From positions 124,001-188,000 of the forward strand of contig NZ_JAPCHW010000005.1 of NCBI RefSeq assembly GCF_026107515.2: a stretch of 64,000 nucleotides of DNA, given 5' to 3'. This DNA comes from Glutamicibacter sp. MNS18 (lineage in GTDB: Bacteria > Actinomycetota > Actinomycetes > Actinomycetales > Micrococcaceae). A program made the position numbers and the translations under genes. Under the pieces are notes generated by a model. The model saw only the letters and a program-made list of their open reading frames with translations. It was not told the DNA's origin and made no database searches. Below are positions 40,875-51,677 of the stretch, piece after piece. Every line of letters begins with the position of its first letter. Position 1 is the stretch's first letter.

Positions 40875-42374
40875 TCAGTTCGCGGCGTCGACCTTCACCG
40901 GTTCACCGGGTGCGGTTTCGGCAGCCAGCCGCGCCCCGGCGATTTCGTTGATCCTCTCGCGGCACAGGTACCAGCCCAGCACCAGCAGCGGGACGATGAT
41001 CACCAGCGAGGCGATGGTCCAGGTCCCCACCGGGTTGTCGAAGGCCATCATCACCAGCACGAGCACCAGGAAGGCGAGGGTGACCCAGCCCGAGACCGGG
41101 GCCAGCGGCATCCTGAACGAGGGCCGCTGCAGTTCCCCGGCCCGCGCCTTTTTCACCAGGGCCATCTGGCACAGCACGATCATGCCCCAGGCGGAGATGA
41201 TGCCCACCGCGGCGAAGTTCAGCACGATTTCGAATGCCTGCGCCGGAACCACCGCGTTCAGCACCACACCGAGCACCGCAACCACCGAGGTGATGACGAT
41301 GCCGCCGTAGGGCACCCCGGCCTTGTTCATGCGTCCGGCGAAGCGCGGGGCCGAACCGTTCAACGACATCGAGCGCATGATGCGCCCGGTGGAGTAGAGC
41401 CCGGCATTCAGCGAGGAGAGCGCCGCGGTGAGCACCACCAGGTTCATCACCACATCCATGCCCTGCACCCCGATGGCGCCGAAGAAGGTGACGAACGGGC
41501 TTTCCCCGGCCTTGTAGGCGTTGAACGGCAACAGCAGCGAGAGCAGCACCAGGGAGCCGACGTAGAACACTGCGATGCGGATGATCACGGTATTCACGGC
41601 CTTGGGCATGACCTTTTCCGGGTTCTTCGTCTCCCCGGCGGCGGTGCCGATCAGCTCGATGGAGGCGTAGGCGAAAACCACACCCTGCATGAGCACCAGC
41701 ACCGGCAACAGCCCGCTGGGAAGCAGCCCGCCGTTGTCGGAGATCAGCGAGAAACCGACCTCATGGCCGGCGATCGGGGTGCCGAAGATGACGAAGTAGC
41801 ACCCCACCACCAGGAAACCGACCAGGGCCACCACCTTGACCAACGCGAACCAGAATTCCAGTTCGCCAAAGACCTTGACCGAGACCAGGTTCATGCCCAG
41901 TACCAGCACCAGGGCCGCCAGCGCCCAAAGCCACTGCGGGACCGCCCCGATCCAGGGAACGTACTTGCCGAAGAAGTTCATGTACAGCGCCGCCGCGGTG
42001 ATATCCACGATGGAGGTCATGCACCAGTTGAGCCAGTACAGCCACCCGGTGGCGAAGGCGGCCTTTTCCCCGTAGAACTCGCGGGCGTAGGAGACGAACG
42101 AGCCCGAGGAAGGGCGGTGCATCACCAATTCGCCCAGGGCGCGCAGGATCAGGAAGGCGAAGAAACCGCAGATGGCGTAGCTGATCACGATGCCCGGACC
42201 GGCTGCCGCCAGCCGGCCACCGGCGCCCATGAACAGTCCGGTGCCGATGGCCCCGCCAATGGCGATCATCTGCATCTGTCGGCCGGTCAGGCCCTTGTGG
42301 TAGTCGGAGTCGCCGGCGGTCAGTGCCGCGTCGGTGACCGGGGCGGCTTGGGCCCGTGTTGTGGAATGGTCCAT
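40875..42374 (-). CDS. APC family amino acid permease, probably L-asparagine
   Basis: 499-aa AAT-type permease (about twelve helices) with the family start [43 protein letters not shown] and the consensus [31 protein letters not shown], proline and asparagine permeases share this pattern. The operon (asparaginase, aspartase) makes asparagine or aspartate the likely substrate, hence an AnsP-like call from context. AAGGAA precedes the ATG by 6 nt. Last gene before the palindromic terminator. Confidence 0.88.
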   Translation of the reverse strand: MDHSTTRAQAAPVTDAALTAGDSDYHKGLTGRQMQMIAIGGAIGTGLFMGAGGRLAAAGPGIVISYAICGFFAFLILRALGELVMHRPSSGSFVSYAREFYGEKAAFATGWLYWLNWCMTSIVDITAAALYMNFFGKYVPWIGAVPQWLWALAALVLVLGMNLVSVKVFGELEFWFALVKVVALVGFLVVGCYFVIFGTPIAGHEVGFSLISDNGGLLPSGLLPVLVLMQGVVFAYASIELIGTAAGETKNPEKVMPKAVNTVIIRIAVFYVGSLVLLSLLLPFNAYKAGESPFVTFFGAIGVQGMDVVMNLVVLTAALSSLNAGLYSTGRIMRSMSLNGSAPRFAGRMNKAGVPYGGIVITSVVAVLGVVLNAVVPAQAFEIVLNFAAVGIISAWGMIVLCQMALVKKARAGELQRPSFRMPLAPVSGWVTLAFLVLVLVMMAFDNPVGTWTIASLVIIVPLLVLGWYLCRERINEIAGARLAAETAPGEPVKVDAAN

Positions 42375-42388
42375 GGGATTCCTTGGGG

Positions 42389-43804
<1,416 letters not shown>

Positions 43805-43852
43805 GGAAAAGTACTCCTCGGGTGCCCGATGGCACCGGTGTCAGGTGGATGG

Positions 43853-44821
43853 TTAGAGTGCGGCCAGTTCGCCGACCGGTTGGCCGCCGCCCAGGGCCGG
43901 GCTGGAGGCCAGTTCCTGCAGGGCCGCGGGTGCGGCCGCACCCAGGTGCGCGGTGAGCAGCTTGATGGTGATGGGCATGCGTGCCCGGTCGGTGCCGTCG
44001 GCGATCTTCACGGCCACGGCCCAGCCGTCGGGCAACCCGACGGCCTGGATCCCCTCGAAGCCGTCCTTGGCCACGGCCCCGGGTAGCCGCAGCATCAGCT
44101 CGGTGACGTCCCGGCCATGCCCGGCGACCAGGTCCGGGTGCCGGCGCATGGCACTGGCTACCCGGTGTTCGGCGGTGCCCGGTGCGGCGCTGGCCAGCCG
44201 GGCAAAGCCGCGGGCCAGGGCGGCCAGGGTCAGCGGGTAGACCTGGGTGCCGCACCCGTCGGTGCTCACCGTGGTGATCCTCTCCCCGGTCAGCTCCTGG
44301 ACGGTCTGCGCCAGCAGGTCCGCCAGCGGGTGGTCTTCCCCCAGGTACCCTGCGGTGGGCCAGCCCTTCAGGCGGCACAGCGCCAGCAGCGCGGCATGCT
44401 TGCCGGAGCAGTTCTGCGCCAGCCGGGTGGCGGTGCCCCCGGAGGCCAGCCAGTCCTGGCGTTCGGCGGGGCCGTAGGGCAGGTCGCGGGAATTTCCCAG
44501 GTCCTCCTCCTGCAGGCCAGCCTGGTGCAGGGTGCTCAGCGCCACCTGCTGGTGCCGGCCGGAGCCCGAGTGGCTGGCCGCGGCCAGGGCGATCTGCTCG
44601 TCATCCAGTTCCAGTCCGGCGCGCAGCATGGCCACCGCGAACAGTGGTTTGAGGGCCGAACGCGGGTAGAACCGGGCACCGGCATCGCCCAGGGACATGG
44701 CGATCCGTCCGTCCGGGCCGAGCAGCACCGCCGAACCGTAGTGGATGGACTCCAGCTGCCCGCCACGGCTGGCGGCGACCAGCGGAACATGGGCCGGCAG
44801 GGACCGGTTGGCCGGGGTCAT
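43853..44821 (-). CDS. L-asparaginase, PF06089 (Rhizobium etli-type) family
   Basis: 322-aa asparaginase unrelated to the E. coli type I/II enzymes. The zinc/serine active site known for the R. etli ReAV enzyme is recognisable: SxxK in YPRSALKPLF (Ser near 55, Lys near 58), NCSGKHAALL near 137 and TDGCGTQVYPL near 187. It hydrolyses asparagine to aspartate and ammonia. The ATG overlaps the regulator stop in ATGA, so it is translated from the regulator's transcript. In these operons the enzyme is normally inducible by asparagine. Confidence 0.9.
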   Translation of the reverse strand: MTPANRSLPAHVPLVAASRGGQLESIHYGSAVLLGPDGRIAMSLGDAGARFYPRSALKPLFAVAMLRAGLELDDEQIALAAASHSGSGRHQQVALSTLHQAGLQEEDLGNSRDLPYGPAERQDWLASGGTATRLAQNCSGKHAALLALCRLKGWPTAGYLGEDHPLADLLAQTVQELTGERITTVSTDGCGTQVYPLTLAALARGFARLASAAPGTAEHRVASAMRRHPDLVAGHGRDVTELMLRLPGAVAKDGFEGIQAVGLPDGWAVAVKIADGTDRARMPITIKLLTAHLGAAAPAALQELASSPALGGGQPVGELAAL

Positions 44822-45522
44822 TCGGTGCTCCTGACGATGGTGGAAACCGCCTGCTGGACGGCCTTGAGGTGCTGCGCCATGGCGTTGGCCGCGGCGTGCG
44901 GGTCACCGGCGGCGATGGCCGCCACGATCACCCGGTGTTCCCTGTTGGACGGCTCGCGTCGTCCGGCGACCAGGTTGACCGTTTCGGACTGGCGGGCCAT
45001 GGCCTCGCGGATATCGCCAACCACCCGGTCGAACACCGAGTTGCCGCTGGCGCGGGCCACCGCCGCATGGAAGGCGGCGTCGAGTTCCACCCAGGTCGAT
45101 GCCCCGTCCTCCTGCTCCATCTCCTCGATCAGGCCGTTGAGCCGCTCCAGGTCCTGGGCGGTACGCCGGGAGGCGGCCAGCTCGGCCGCGGGAATCTCGA
45201 TATGCGGACGGGCCTCATGCAGGTCCGCGGAGGAGTGGCCGCCCAGTACCAGGTCCCGGGTGGGACGGTGGGAGATCACGAAGGTGCCGCGCCCGGTTTC
45301 GGTGCGCGTCAACCCCAGGGCGGCGCAGGAGCGCAGGGCCTCGCGGATAACGGAGCGGCTGACCGCGTAGTTCGCGGCCAGGCTGGCCTCGGAGCCGAGC
45401 TTGGTCCCCAACGGGATCTCCTGTGCCTCGATGGCCGAGCGCAGCGCGTGGAATACGGCTTCGGAGGCACTGGTCCGCGCTATGGGTTGCTGTCCGGGTG
45501 TCCAGCTGTCTGACAGGTTCAT
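44818..45522 (-). CDS. GntR family (FadR-type, FCD) regulator of asparagine operon
   Basis: 234 aa: winged helix (VFHALRSAIEAQEIPLGTKLGSEASLAANYAVSRSVIREALRSCAALGLTRTETGRGTFV) and FCD ligand domain (ELDAAFHAAVARASGNSVFDRVVGDIREAM, then EHRVIVAAIAAGD). It leads the operon, so it autoregulates together with the asparagine genes. A strong promoter places the transcript start at or next to the ATG (leaderless). Confidence 0.9.
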   Translation of the reverse strand: MNLSDSWTPGQQPIARTSASEAVFHALRSAIEAQEIPLGTKLGSEASLAANYAVSRSVIREALRSCAALGLTRTETGRGTFVISHRPTRDLVLGGHSSADLHEARPHIEIPAAELAASRRTAQDLERLNGLIEEMEQEDGASTWVELDAAFHAAVARASGNSVFDRVVGDIREAMARQSETVNLVAGRREPSNREHRVIVAAIAAGDPHAAANAMAQHLKAVQQAVSTIVRSTE

Positions 45523-45529
45523 GGTGATG

Positions 45530-45559
45530 AGTATGCCAATGTGACCCGGCCTACGTCAA
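45530..45559 (-). promoter_or_regulatory. Leaderless promoter of asparagine operon
   Basis: Minus strand: -35 TTGACG (45554-45559), 18-bp spacer, -10 CATACT (45530-45535), seven bases to the ATG. No ribosome-binding site. Confidence 0.6.
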
Positions 45560-45954
45560 CTCCCCGGAATCCCGCGCTGATCCCGGCGCAGCGGATGCTC
45601 CGCCGGGATTTGCACCAGCACGATCCTGCTGCCATCCGGGTCCCGGATCCAGCCCTCGACCAGCCCCCACGGTTCGGTGCGCGCCTCCCGGGTGACTGGC
45701 ACCCCCAGGTGCTGCAGGCGGTGTAGCTCGGCGGGAACATCGCGCACCTGCAGCCACAACACGAGGGTGGACGGCCCGGCCTCGCGGCTGCCGGAGATCT
45801 CCAGCTGCCCGGTCCCCAATTGGAAGACCACCCCGGGGCTGCGGGCGGGGCCGAATTCGCGGACCACCGGCAGGTCCAGCGCCTCGCGGTAGAAATGCAG
45901 CGTGGCCTGGTGGTCCACAGGTCGCAACAATACTCGGCTGGTGACCACTTCCAT
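45556..45954 (-). CDS. VOC (glyoxalase/bleomycin-resistance) family protein
   Basis: 132-aa vicinal-oxygen-chelate fold protein with two beta-alpha-beta-beta-beta modules (VLLRPVDHQATLHFYREALDLPVVREFG..., then LWLQVRDVPAELHRLQHLGVPV...GWIRDPDGSRIVLVQIPAEHP). Possible metal ligands are His14 and the Glu/Gln at the module ends. AGGAGGG precedes the ATG. It is 12 nt downstream of the lipoprotein gene. Members range from glyoxalase to antibiotic-binding proteins; no specific role can be assigned. Confidence 0.88.
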   Translation of the reverse strand: MEVVTSRVLLRPVDHQATLHFYREALDLPVVREFGPARSPGVVFQLGTGQLEISGSREAGPSTLVLWLQVRDVPAELHRLQHLGVPVTREARTEPWGLVEGWIRDPDGSRIVLVQIPAEHPLRRDQRGIPGS

Positions 45955-45966
45955 GGCGGGTCCCTC

Positions 45967-46572
45967 CTAGCAGTAGTCCTGGCGCAGCGCGGTGGCCAGC
46001 GTCTCGGCGTCCTCCCCGTCGGGATCCAGGCAGTCCAGGATCACCGTGCCGGATGCCGCATTCGCGACGACGCGGGCGCGATAGGCGGTAGCTTCGCCCT
46101 GGCAGCTCACCGTGTAATCCAGCTGTACCGGCTGGACGAACCGGTAGACCAGGGTTTGCTCCCCGTCCTCCGGGTTCTCGACGAGCACATCGGCGCTGTC
46201 GATGGAGATCGGGGTGAGGTCAACGCTCATGCCGGTGACCTGCTCATCGAGCAACGGCAGCAGCACCTCGTCCTCGATCCCCGGCTCCGCAGCCTGCCAG
46301 GTGAGCGAGGGTTCGAAGGGTGCCAGAACGTGCGTGGTTGTCTCCGGCTGCTCACCGAAGGCCTCGTGCTGGACAAAAAGCACCTGCTGGTCCAGATCCG
46401 TGCGGGACTCCAGATCCGCCACCGGATCGGTACAGGAGGCCTCGGCCGGCGGTGCCGTGGGATCGCCGGTGCCCGGCGCCGGCGCGGTGCACGAGCCCAG
46501 GACCAGACCGCCCAGCAGCGTGCAGGCCAGCCAGGCGACGGTTTGCGGCGGTACGGTTCGTTTCCGTGGCAC
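45967..46572 (-). CDS. Lipoprotein of unknown function
   Basis: 201-aa exported lipoprotein. GTG start supported by GGAGG 8 nt upstream; positively charged N-region (MPRKRTVPPQ), hydrophobic core and lipobox LGSC. The mature part is acidic, with a Pro/Ala linker and two C-terminal Cys (VILDCLDPD, LRQDYC) plus SCQGE, so disulfides are likely. No family recognised. Cotranscribed with the VOC gene. Confidence 0.8.
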   Translation of the reverse strand: MPRKRTVPPQTVAWLACTLLGGLVLGSCTAPAPGTGDPTAPPAEASCTDPVADLESRTDLDQQVLFVQHEAFGEQPETTTHVLAPFEPSLTWQAAEPGIEDEVLLPLLDEQVTGMSVDLTPISIDSADVLVENPEDGEQTLVYRFVQPVQLDYTVSCQGEATAYRARVVANAASGTVILDCLDPDGEDAETLATALRQDYC

Positions 46573-46674
46573 GTCGTGATCCTCCAATGGGCCGGGTCCG
46601 GCACCCGCCTGAGAGGTAGCCTACAGTCCACGGGTAGTGAACGGGCGGTACCGGGTGGTCCGTCGGCCGGGCGA

Positions 46675-47622
46675 CTAGGAAATGGTGATGACCTGGCCGG
46701 CGTAGGTCAGTCCGCCACCGAAGGAGAAAAGCAGCACCCTGGTACCGGCAGGCAGCGGGTCCTCGGCCATCATCTTGGACAATGCCAGTGGCACCGAGGC
46801 TGCGGAGGTGTTGCCAGAGTAGATGACATCGGTGGCCACCCGTGCATTGGGTGCGCCGATCTTATCGGCCAGCGGTTCGATGATGCGCAGGTTGGCCTGG
46901 TGCAGCACGATACCGCCGATGTCCTCCGGAACCAGCCCGGCCTTCCCGATGATCTGCTGGGCGATCTTCGGTAGCTGGGTGGTGGTCCAGCGGAAGACGC
47001 TTTGGCCGTTCTGGGCGAATTTGTCGTTGTTCTCCCGCTCGATCCGCACGGCATCGGACATCTGCGGGACCGAACCCCAGAGCACCGGGGACACCAGCTG
47101 CTCATCGCAGGCCGTAACCAGCACCGCTCCGGCACCGTCGGCCGTGAGTACGCAGGTGGTGCGGTCGGTGAAGTCGGTGACCTCGGTGAGCCGTTCGGAG
47201 GCGATGACCAGGGCGTTGGTGGCGCTGCCGGCGATAATGGCGTGCTGGGCCAGGGCCAGGGCATGGTTGAAGCCGGAGCAGGCGGTATTGACATCCAGGG
47301 TGGCCGGGCTGTGTTCCATACCCAGCGCGAGGGCCACCCGGGCGGCCATATTCGGTGCGCGATCCACCGCGGTGCAGGTGGCCACCACGACCATGTCGAT
47401 ATCGGCGGCGGTGATGCCCTCGGCATTGCCCAGCGCCATCGCGCCGGCTTCGGTCGCCATGAAGTCCACGCTTTCATGATCCTGCGCCCAGCGGCGTTCC
47501 TTGATGCCGACCCGGCGGGTGATCCATTCGTCACTGGTTTCCACCAGTTTCTCCAGCTCGGTGTTGGGTACGATCTGTTCGGGCTGGTAATGGCCGAAGG
47601 AAACAACTTTGCTGCCGCGCAT
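46675..47622 (-). CDS. fabH: Beta-ketoacyl-ACP synthase III
   Basis: 315-aa initiating condensing enzyme of fatty-acid synthesis, joining an acyl-CoA starter to malonyl-ACP. Catalytic Cys in NTACSGFNHA near 112, His in VLHQANLRI near 239, Asn in SGNTSAASVPLAL near 269. GAGGAG lies 8 nt before the ATG. Not in a fab cluster: it stands alone, divergent from a RpiR regulator. In bacteria with branched-chain lipids FabH uses the acyl-CoAs made by the bkd complex, which is encoded 18 kb away here. Confidence 0.93.
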   Translation of the reverse strand: MRGSKVVSFGHYQPEQIVPNTELEKLVETSDEWITRRVGIKERRWAQDHESVDFMATEAGAMALGNAEGITAADIDMVVVATCTAVDRAPNMAARVALALGMEHSPATLDVNTACSGFNHALALAQHAIIAGSATNALVIASERLTEVTDFTDRTTCVLTADGAGAVLVTACDEQLVSPVLWGSVPQMSDAVRIERENNDKFAQNGQSVFRWTTTQLPKIAQQIIGKAGLVPEDIGGIVLHQANLRIIEPLADKIGAPNARVATDVIYSGNTSAASVPLALSKMMAEDPLPAGTRVLLFSFGGGLTYAGQVITIS

Positions 47623-47746
47623 GGCTAACGCTCCTCATTCAAGGCGGGAATCGGGTTATCTGTCATCAAGCGTAGTGGGTCGCGTGTTTACTCGCCGTTA
47701 GCTTGGCCGTCCGTTGCCGTTAAATCCGTTCGGCTAGCCTGCCTGA

Positions 47747-48631
47747 ATGACCACCGCAGCCCCGACGCACGAGACCCTGCTGGCCCACCTGCGCTCCGCC
47801 GCCACCGCACTGGTCCCTGCCGAACGCCGGGTCGCCGAGGTGCTGATCCGGCAGTTGCACCGTCTGGAGGAGTACTCGGCGGTGGCCCTGGCGGCCGAAG
47901 CCCGCTGCTCGGCGGCCACCGTGGTCCGCGCCTGCCAGCGCATGGGGTTCTCCGGCTTCCAGCAGCTGCGCCTGCAGTCGATCAGGGTGGCGGCCAGTCA
48001 GCGGGACAGGGACGCTACCGGGCTGCCGTCGCACCACGGTGGCTCGGTGCATGACGCGCTGCTGAAGCAGGTGTTCACGGCGGCGATCACCGATGTGCGT
48101 GCCAGCCAGGCCATGCTGGACCGGCAGGTCTTCGACAGGGCGGTGGCCCGGCTCGCGGCAGCCGGTACGATCCTGCTGGCCGGCACCGGGGGCTCCTCCA
48201 TCCCGGCGCAGGACGCGGCCCTGCGGCTGACCATGAGCGGACGCACGGCGGTGGCGCCCCACGATGTGCTGGGCCAGCAATTCGCGGCCCGGCTACTCAA
48301 GCCCAGTGACGCCTGCATTGCGGTCAGCTACTCCGGGGCCAACCGGCACACCCTGCAAACGGTGCAGGCCGCCGGGCATGCCGGGGCCACCGTGATCGCG
48401 GTGACCAGTTCGGGGATCTCGGACCTGGCCAAGGTGGCGGACCTGGTGCTGGTGACCGGTTCGAATGAACGAGACAGCGAGATCCTGGCCAGCCGGATCA
48501 GCCATGCCCTGGTGCTCAACGCGGTGAACCTGGCCGTGCAGCGGATCAGCGGCCAGCCGGCCTTCGGCCCGGCCGGTGAACTGGCCGATCTGCTCTCGGA
48601 CACCTTGGACAGTAGCCGGGCTCAGGAGTAG
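47747..48631 (+). CDS. MurR/RpiR family transcriptional regulator
   Basis: 294 aa: N-terminal RpiR helix-turn-helix (AVALAAEARCSAATVVRACQRMGFSGFQQLRLQ) and C-terminal SIS sugar-phosphate-binding domain (ILLAGTGGSSIPAQDAALRL..., CIAVSYSGANRHTLQTV..., TVIAVTSSGISDLAKVADL). Probably senses a phosphosugar. A -10 TAGCCT (47735-47740) stands six bases before the ATG, so it may be leaderless. No sugar genes adjoin, so the target is unknown. The 3' end overlaps the convergent LysR gene by 10 nt. Confidence 0.9.
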   Translation: MTTAAPTHETLLAHLRSAATALVPAERRVAEVLIRQLHRLEEYSAVALAAEARCSAATVVRACQRMGFSGFQQLRLQSIRVAASQRDRDATGLPSHHGGSVHDALLKQVFTAAITDVRASQAMLDRQVFDRAVARLAAAGTILLAGTGGSSIPAQDAALRLTMSGRTAVAPHDVLGQQFAARLLKPSDACIAVSYSGANRHTLQTVQAAGHAGATVIAVTSSGISDLAKVADLVLVTGSNERDSEILASRISHALVLNAVNLAVQRISGQPAFGPAGELADLLSDTLDSSRAQE

Positions 48632-49476
48632 AGCCGGGTGACCAGCGAGATCAGCTCACCGAGTCCCTCCGGCGGTTCGTTGCGGTGCCAGGCCAGACGG
48701 ACCGCGATACGCGGCCCGTCCCGCAACGGCCGGTACGCCACGGAGGGGCGCGGGTGGTGGTGGGCGGTGGCCTCGGCGGTGGTGCCCACCCCGCGACCGG
48801 CCACGATGCCATCGAGCCAGCTATCCACATCCGAGGATTCCAGGAACCGCGGCCGCTGCCCGGCATCGGCCCAGAGCGAAGGATCGGTGGCCCCCATCCG
48901 CGTGTCGATGAAGACGGTGCGGTCGGCCAATTCGGACATGGACAGCACCCGGCGCCGTGCCCACTGCGGGTCATCGGCGGCGAAGACCACCAGCCGCCGC
49001 TCCAGCCCCACCACCACCGAGTCGTAGAGCTCGGCATTCACCTCGCGGCGCATGATCGCCACATCGCAGAGGCCCTCGGCCAGCCCGGAGGTCGGGGAGT
49101 TGTGCCGCAGCAGCTCCAGTTCCAGCCCGCCGCACAGGTCCGGCCATTGGCGTTGCAGCGCGGGGGTGTGCACGCCCAGGGCAGCCCACGCATAGCCCAG
49201 GCGCAGGGTGCGGTGCCGGGCGGTGAGGAAACGGTTGAACCGTTCGGCCTCGGCCAGCACCCGGCGGGCCTCGGGAAGCAGCTGGGCCCCGGCCCCGGTG
49301 ACCTCGCAGCCGCGCACGGTGCGCCGCAGCAGCTGATCACCGACCTGCCGTTCGAATCCCGCAATGGTCCGCGAAACCGCGGCCTGGGAGACGAACAGCT
49401 GGCCGGCCGCCTCGGTGAAGGAGCCGGCCTCGGCGGCGGTCACGAAGAACCGCAGATCACGAAGGGACCAATCCAT
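48622..49476 (-). CDS. LysR family transcriptional regulator
   Basis: 284 aa: winged helix at residues 1-60 (LRDLRFFVTAAEAGSFTEAAGQLFVSQAAVSRTIAGFERQVGDQLLRRTVRGCEVTGAG) and a periplasmic-binding-type effector domain. The start at MDWSLR is chosen because it begins the domain exactly; a TACGCT -10 six bases upstream suggests a leaderless message. Divergent from the RhtA-like exporter gene across 45 nt containing a CACTAGTG palindrome, the usual arrangement for a LysR activator and its target. Confidence 0.9.
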   Translation of the reverse strand: MDWSLRDLRFFVTAAEAGSFTEAAGQLFVSQAAVSRTIAGFERQVGDQLLRRTVRGCEVTGAGAQLLPEARRVLAEAERFNRFLTARHRTLRLGYAWAALGVHTPALQRQWPDLCGGLELELLRHNSPTSGLAEGLCDVAIMRREVNAELYDSVVVGLERRLVVFAADDPQWARRRVLSMSELADRTVFIDTRMGATDPSLWADAGQRPRFLESSDVDSWLDGIVAGRGVGTTAEATAHHHPRPSVAYRPLRDGPRIAVRLAWHRNEPPEGLGELISLVTRLYS

Positions 49477-49521
49477 AACCACAGCGTATGGGATCGACAT
49501 AATATTCACTAGTGTTATGCC

Positions 49522-50427
49522 GTGGCCGAAACCTACCCTCAAGTTATGGATACCCAGGAATCACTTAGGGTCGGCATCCCCGGTGCCGGCGGCAATCAGT
49601 TGCACGGGAGCGCCATGGCGTTGGGTGCCGGGATCTCGAACCAGGCCGGGGCGGCGCTGGGGGCCATGGCCTTTCCCGTGCTGGGGCCCGTCGGGGTGGT
49701 TGCCGTACGCCAGATCCTGACCGCGGTGGTGCTCACCGCGTTGGTGCGGGTGCGGTTCTCCCGGCTCACCGCCGGCCAATGGCGCCCGGTCATCGGCCTG
49801 GCGTTCTCCTTCTGCCTGATGAACATCTGCCTCTACGCGGCCATTGAACGCATCGGCCTGGGCCTGGCGGTGACCCTGGAGTTCCTCGGCCCGTTGGCCG
49901 TGGCCCTGGCCGGAAGCCGCCGTGCCGTCGACGCCCTGTTTGCGCTGATCGCCGGCGGCGGGGTGCTGCTGCTGGTCCGTCCCGGCCCGAGCACCGATAT
50001 GCCCGGGATCCTGCTGGCGCTGGCCGCCGCCGTGGGGTGGGCCGGCTACATCCTGCTCAACCGCAGCGCAGGCCAACGCCTGCCCGGATTGCAGGGGACC
50101 GCCGCGGCCAGCCTGTGCACCACCATCCTGTGGGTTCCGGTGGCCGGGGTCTGGTTCCTGCACCATCCGCCGACCCCGGGCGCGTTGGCGCTGGCCGCCG
50201 GATGCGCGGTCCTGGCCTCGGTGGTGCCCTACGCCCTGGACCTGTTGGCACTGCGGCACCTGTCCGCGGCCACCTTCGGGGTACTGACCAGCATCAACCC
50301 GATCTGGGCGGTGTTGATGGGGCTGCTGCTGCTCGGCCAGCAGCTGGGCTGGGGCGAACTGGCCGGGATCGGGCTCATCGTGCTCGGGGCCAGCCTGCAT
50401 TCGCTGTGCTCCGCACGCGCGGTGTAG
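49522..50427 (+). CDS. EamA/RhtA-like exporter (DMT superfamily)
   Basis: 301-aa protein with ten predicted helices in two EamA repeats. LEFLGPLAVALAGSRRAVD and the second-half SINPIWAVLMGLLLLGQQLG resemble RhtA, a threonine/homoserine exporter. GTG start, with an alternative ATG eight codons later (MDTQESL). Probably controlled by the divergent LysR protein, and exports an amino acid or small metabolite. Confidence 0.88.
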   Translation: MAETYPQVMDTQESLRVGIPGAGGNQLHGSAMALGAGISNQAGAALGAMAFPVLGPVGVVAVRQILTAVVLTALVRVRFSRLTAGQWRPVIGLAFSFCLMNICLYAAIERIGLGLAVTLEFLGPLAVALAGSRRAVDALFALIAGGGVLLLVRPGPSTDMPGILLALAAAVGWAGYILLNRSAGQRLPGLQGTAAASLCTTILWVPVAGVWFLHHPPTPGALALAAGCAVLASVVPYALDLLALRHLSAATFGVLTSINPIWAVLMGLLLLGQQLGWGELAGIGLIVLGASLHSLCSARAV

Positions 50428-50472
50428 CCCGGATCTCGGCCGCGTAACACCATTTCAAGCCCGGTTTGTCCG

Positions 50473-51089
50473 GTGACGTGCGCGGTACTCCTGGAGGCAA
50501 CGCAGCGCCACCCCAGCGGGGTCGGACTGCCGCCAGCAGATGACACGTTTATTCAACGACCGGCCTGGACGAACGGCTGCGTCTGGAACTGCTGACCGCG
50601 GTCCATGTCACCCGCGACCGCTCCGAAGCGCCCGCGCTCGCCGACCGGATCGTCGCCTCCTTCATCAGCGATGCCACGCTGTTCGCCGGCACGCTGGTGG
50701 GCTCCAGTTTCCACGCGGACCACCCGGGACTGGCGCTGCCGGGGTTGAGCGGGGATCCGGCAGCTGCGGGGACCTGCCTGCACGACGGGGCGATCGGTCC
50801 CAACGGCCGTTCACGACGGGCGGTGGCGGCGGTCGCCCCTACCGCAATCGAGCTCGAAAGCGCTATGGTCGCATCATCGGATCAGTTCAACCAGGCCCAG
50901 CTGGCCCGGGTCACCTCCGTGCTGCGCACCGCACACGGGCACGAGACCAGCCTGGATTGGGTCGGAGTGGAGGTACGTGTGATGGGAACGGGGAACACCC
51001 CGAACGAAGGCGAGCTGGTACGCCCGCGGGTTACGGCCGCCCGGGTCTTTGCCGGCACGCCACCCCAGCGTTCGACGGTCGCGGCATGA
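50473..51089 (+). pseudogene. Frameshifted gene of unknown family upstream of phosphatase
   Basis: Two coding-like frames join if one base is restored at 50547-50550. From GTG 50473 the protein reads VTCAVLLEATQRHPSGVGLPPADDT, then after the shift VYSTTGLDERLRLELLTAVHVTRDRSEAPALADRIVASFISDATLFAGTL and onward to the stop at 51089. Third-position GC is high in both parts. The downstream part alone has no plausible start until GTG 50697. Its stop overlaps the phosphatase ATG (ATGA), indicating it was translated with it. Family not recognised. Either a recent frameshift or a sequencing error. Confidence 0.5.
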
Positions 51090-51667
51090 GCGAGGAACGC
51101 GACACCGATCAGGTGCTGAACAAGCCCGAGGAACGTTGGGTACTGGTGCGCCACGGGCAGACCGCCTGGAACCTGGATAACCGCCTGCAGGGCCGCTCCG
51201 ATGTCAGGTTGAACGCCACCGGGCGGCAACAGGCCGAGCGGGCCGGGGTGCAGCTGGCCAAGGAAGGCCCGTGGGACCTGGTGGTCTGTTCACCGTTGGG
51301 CCGGGCCCGGCAGACGGCGCAGATCATCGCCGACTACCTGGGTATCTGGCAGGTGCTGGAAGTCGAGGGCCTGGTCGAACGCGACTACGGGGCTGCCGAG
51401 GGACGCTACCTGGACCGGATCAGCCCCGAGGAACGCGAGCGGCTGCTGGCCGGCGGGGAAGCCGAGGACGATGTGGTGGTCCGTGCGGTCGACGCCCTGC
51501 GCACCCTGGTGGAGCAGAACCCGGATTCGCGGGTGGTCATCGTGGCGCATGGGACGCTGATCCGGCTGGTTCTCGGTGCGCTGGCCGAGAGTCCGCACCC
51601 GCGCGTGGAGAACGGCGAGGTGCTGGTGCTCGATACCCGGCGGTTGCACGAGTTCGTGCAACGCTAG
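51086..51667 (+). CDS. Histidine phosphatase family protein (phosphoglycerate mutase-like)
   Basis: 193 aa with the catalytic LVRHGQTAWNLDNRLQGRSD motif (phosphorylated His near residue 23), Glu in LVERDYGAAEGR and second His in IVAHGTLIRLVLG. This is the broad phosphatase group, including cofactor-dependent PGM-like and alpha-ribazole phosphatases; the substrate is unknown. ATG overlaps the stop of the frameshifted gene. Followed after 10 nt by the transporter gene, so the three may be one transcript. Confidence 0.92.
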   Translation: MSEERDTDQVLNKPEERWVLVRHGQTAWNLDNRLQGRSDVRLNATGRQQAERAGVQLAKEGPWDLVVCSPLGRARQTAQIIADYLGIWQVLEVEGLVERDYGAAEGRYLDRISPEERERLLAGGEAEDDVVVRAVDALRTLVEQNPDSRVVIVAHGTLIRLVLGALAESPHPRVENGEVLVLDTRRLHEFVQR

Positions 51668-51677
51668 AATCGGACTC

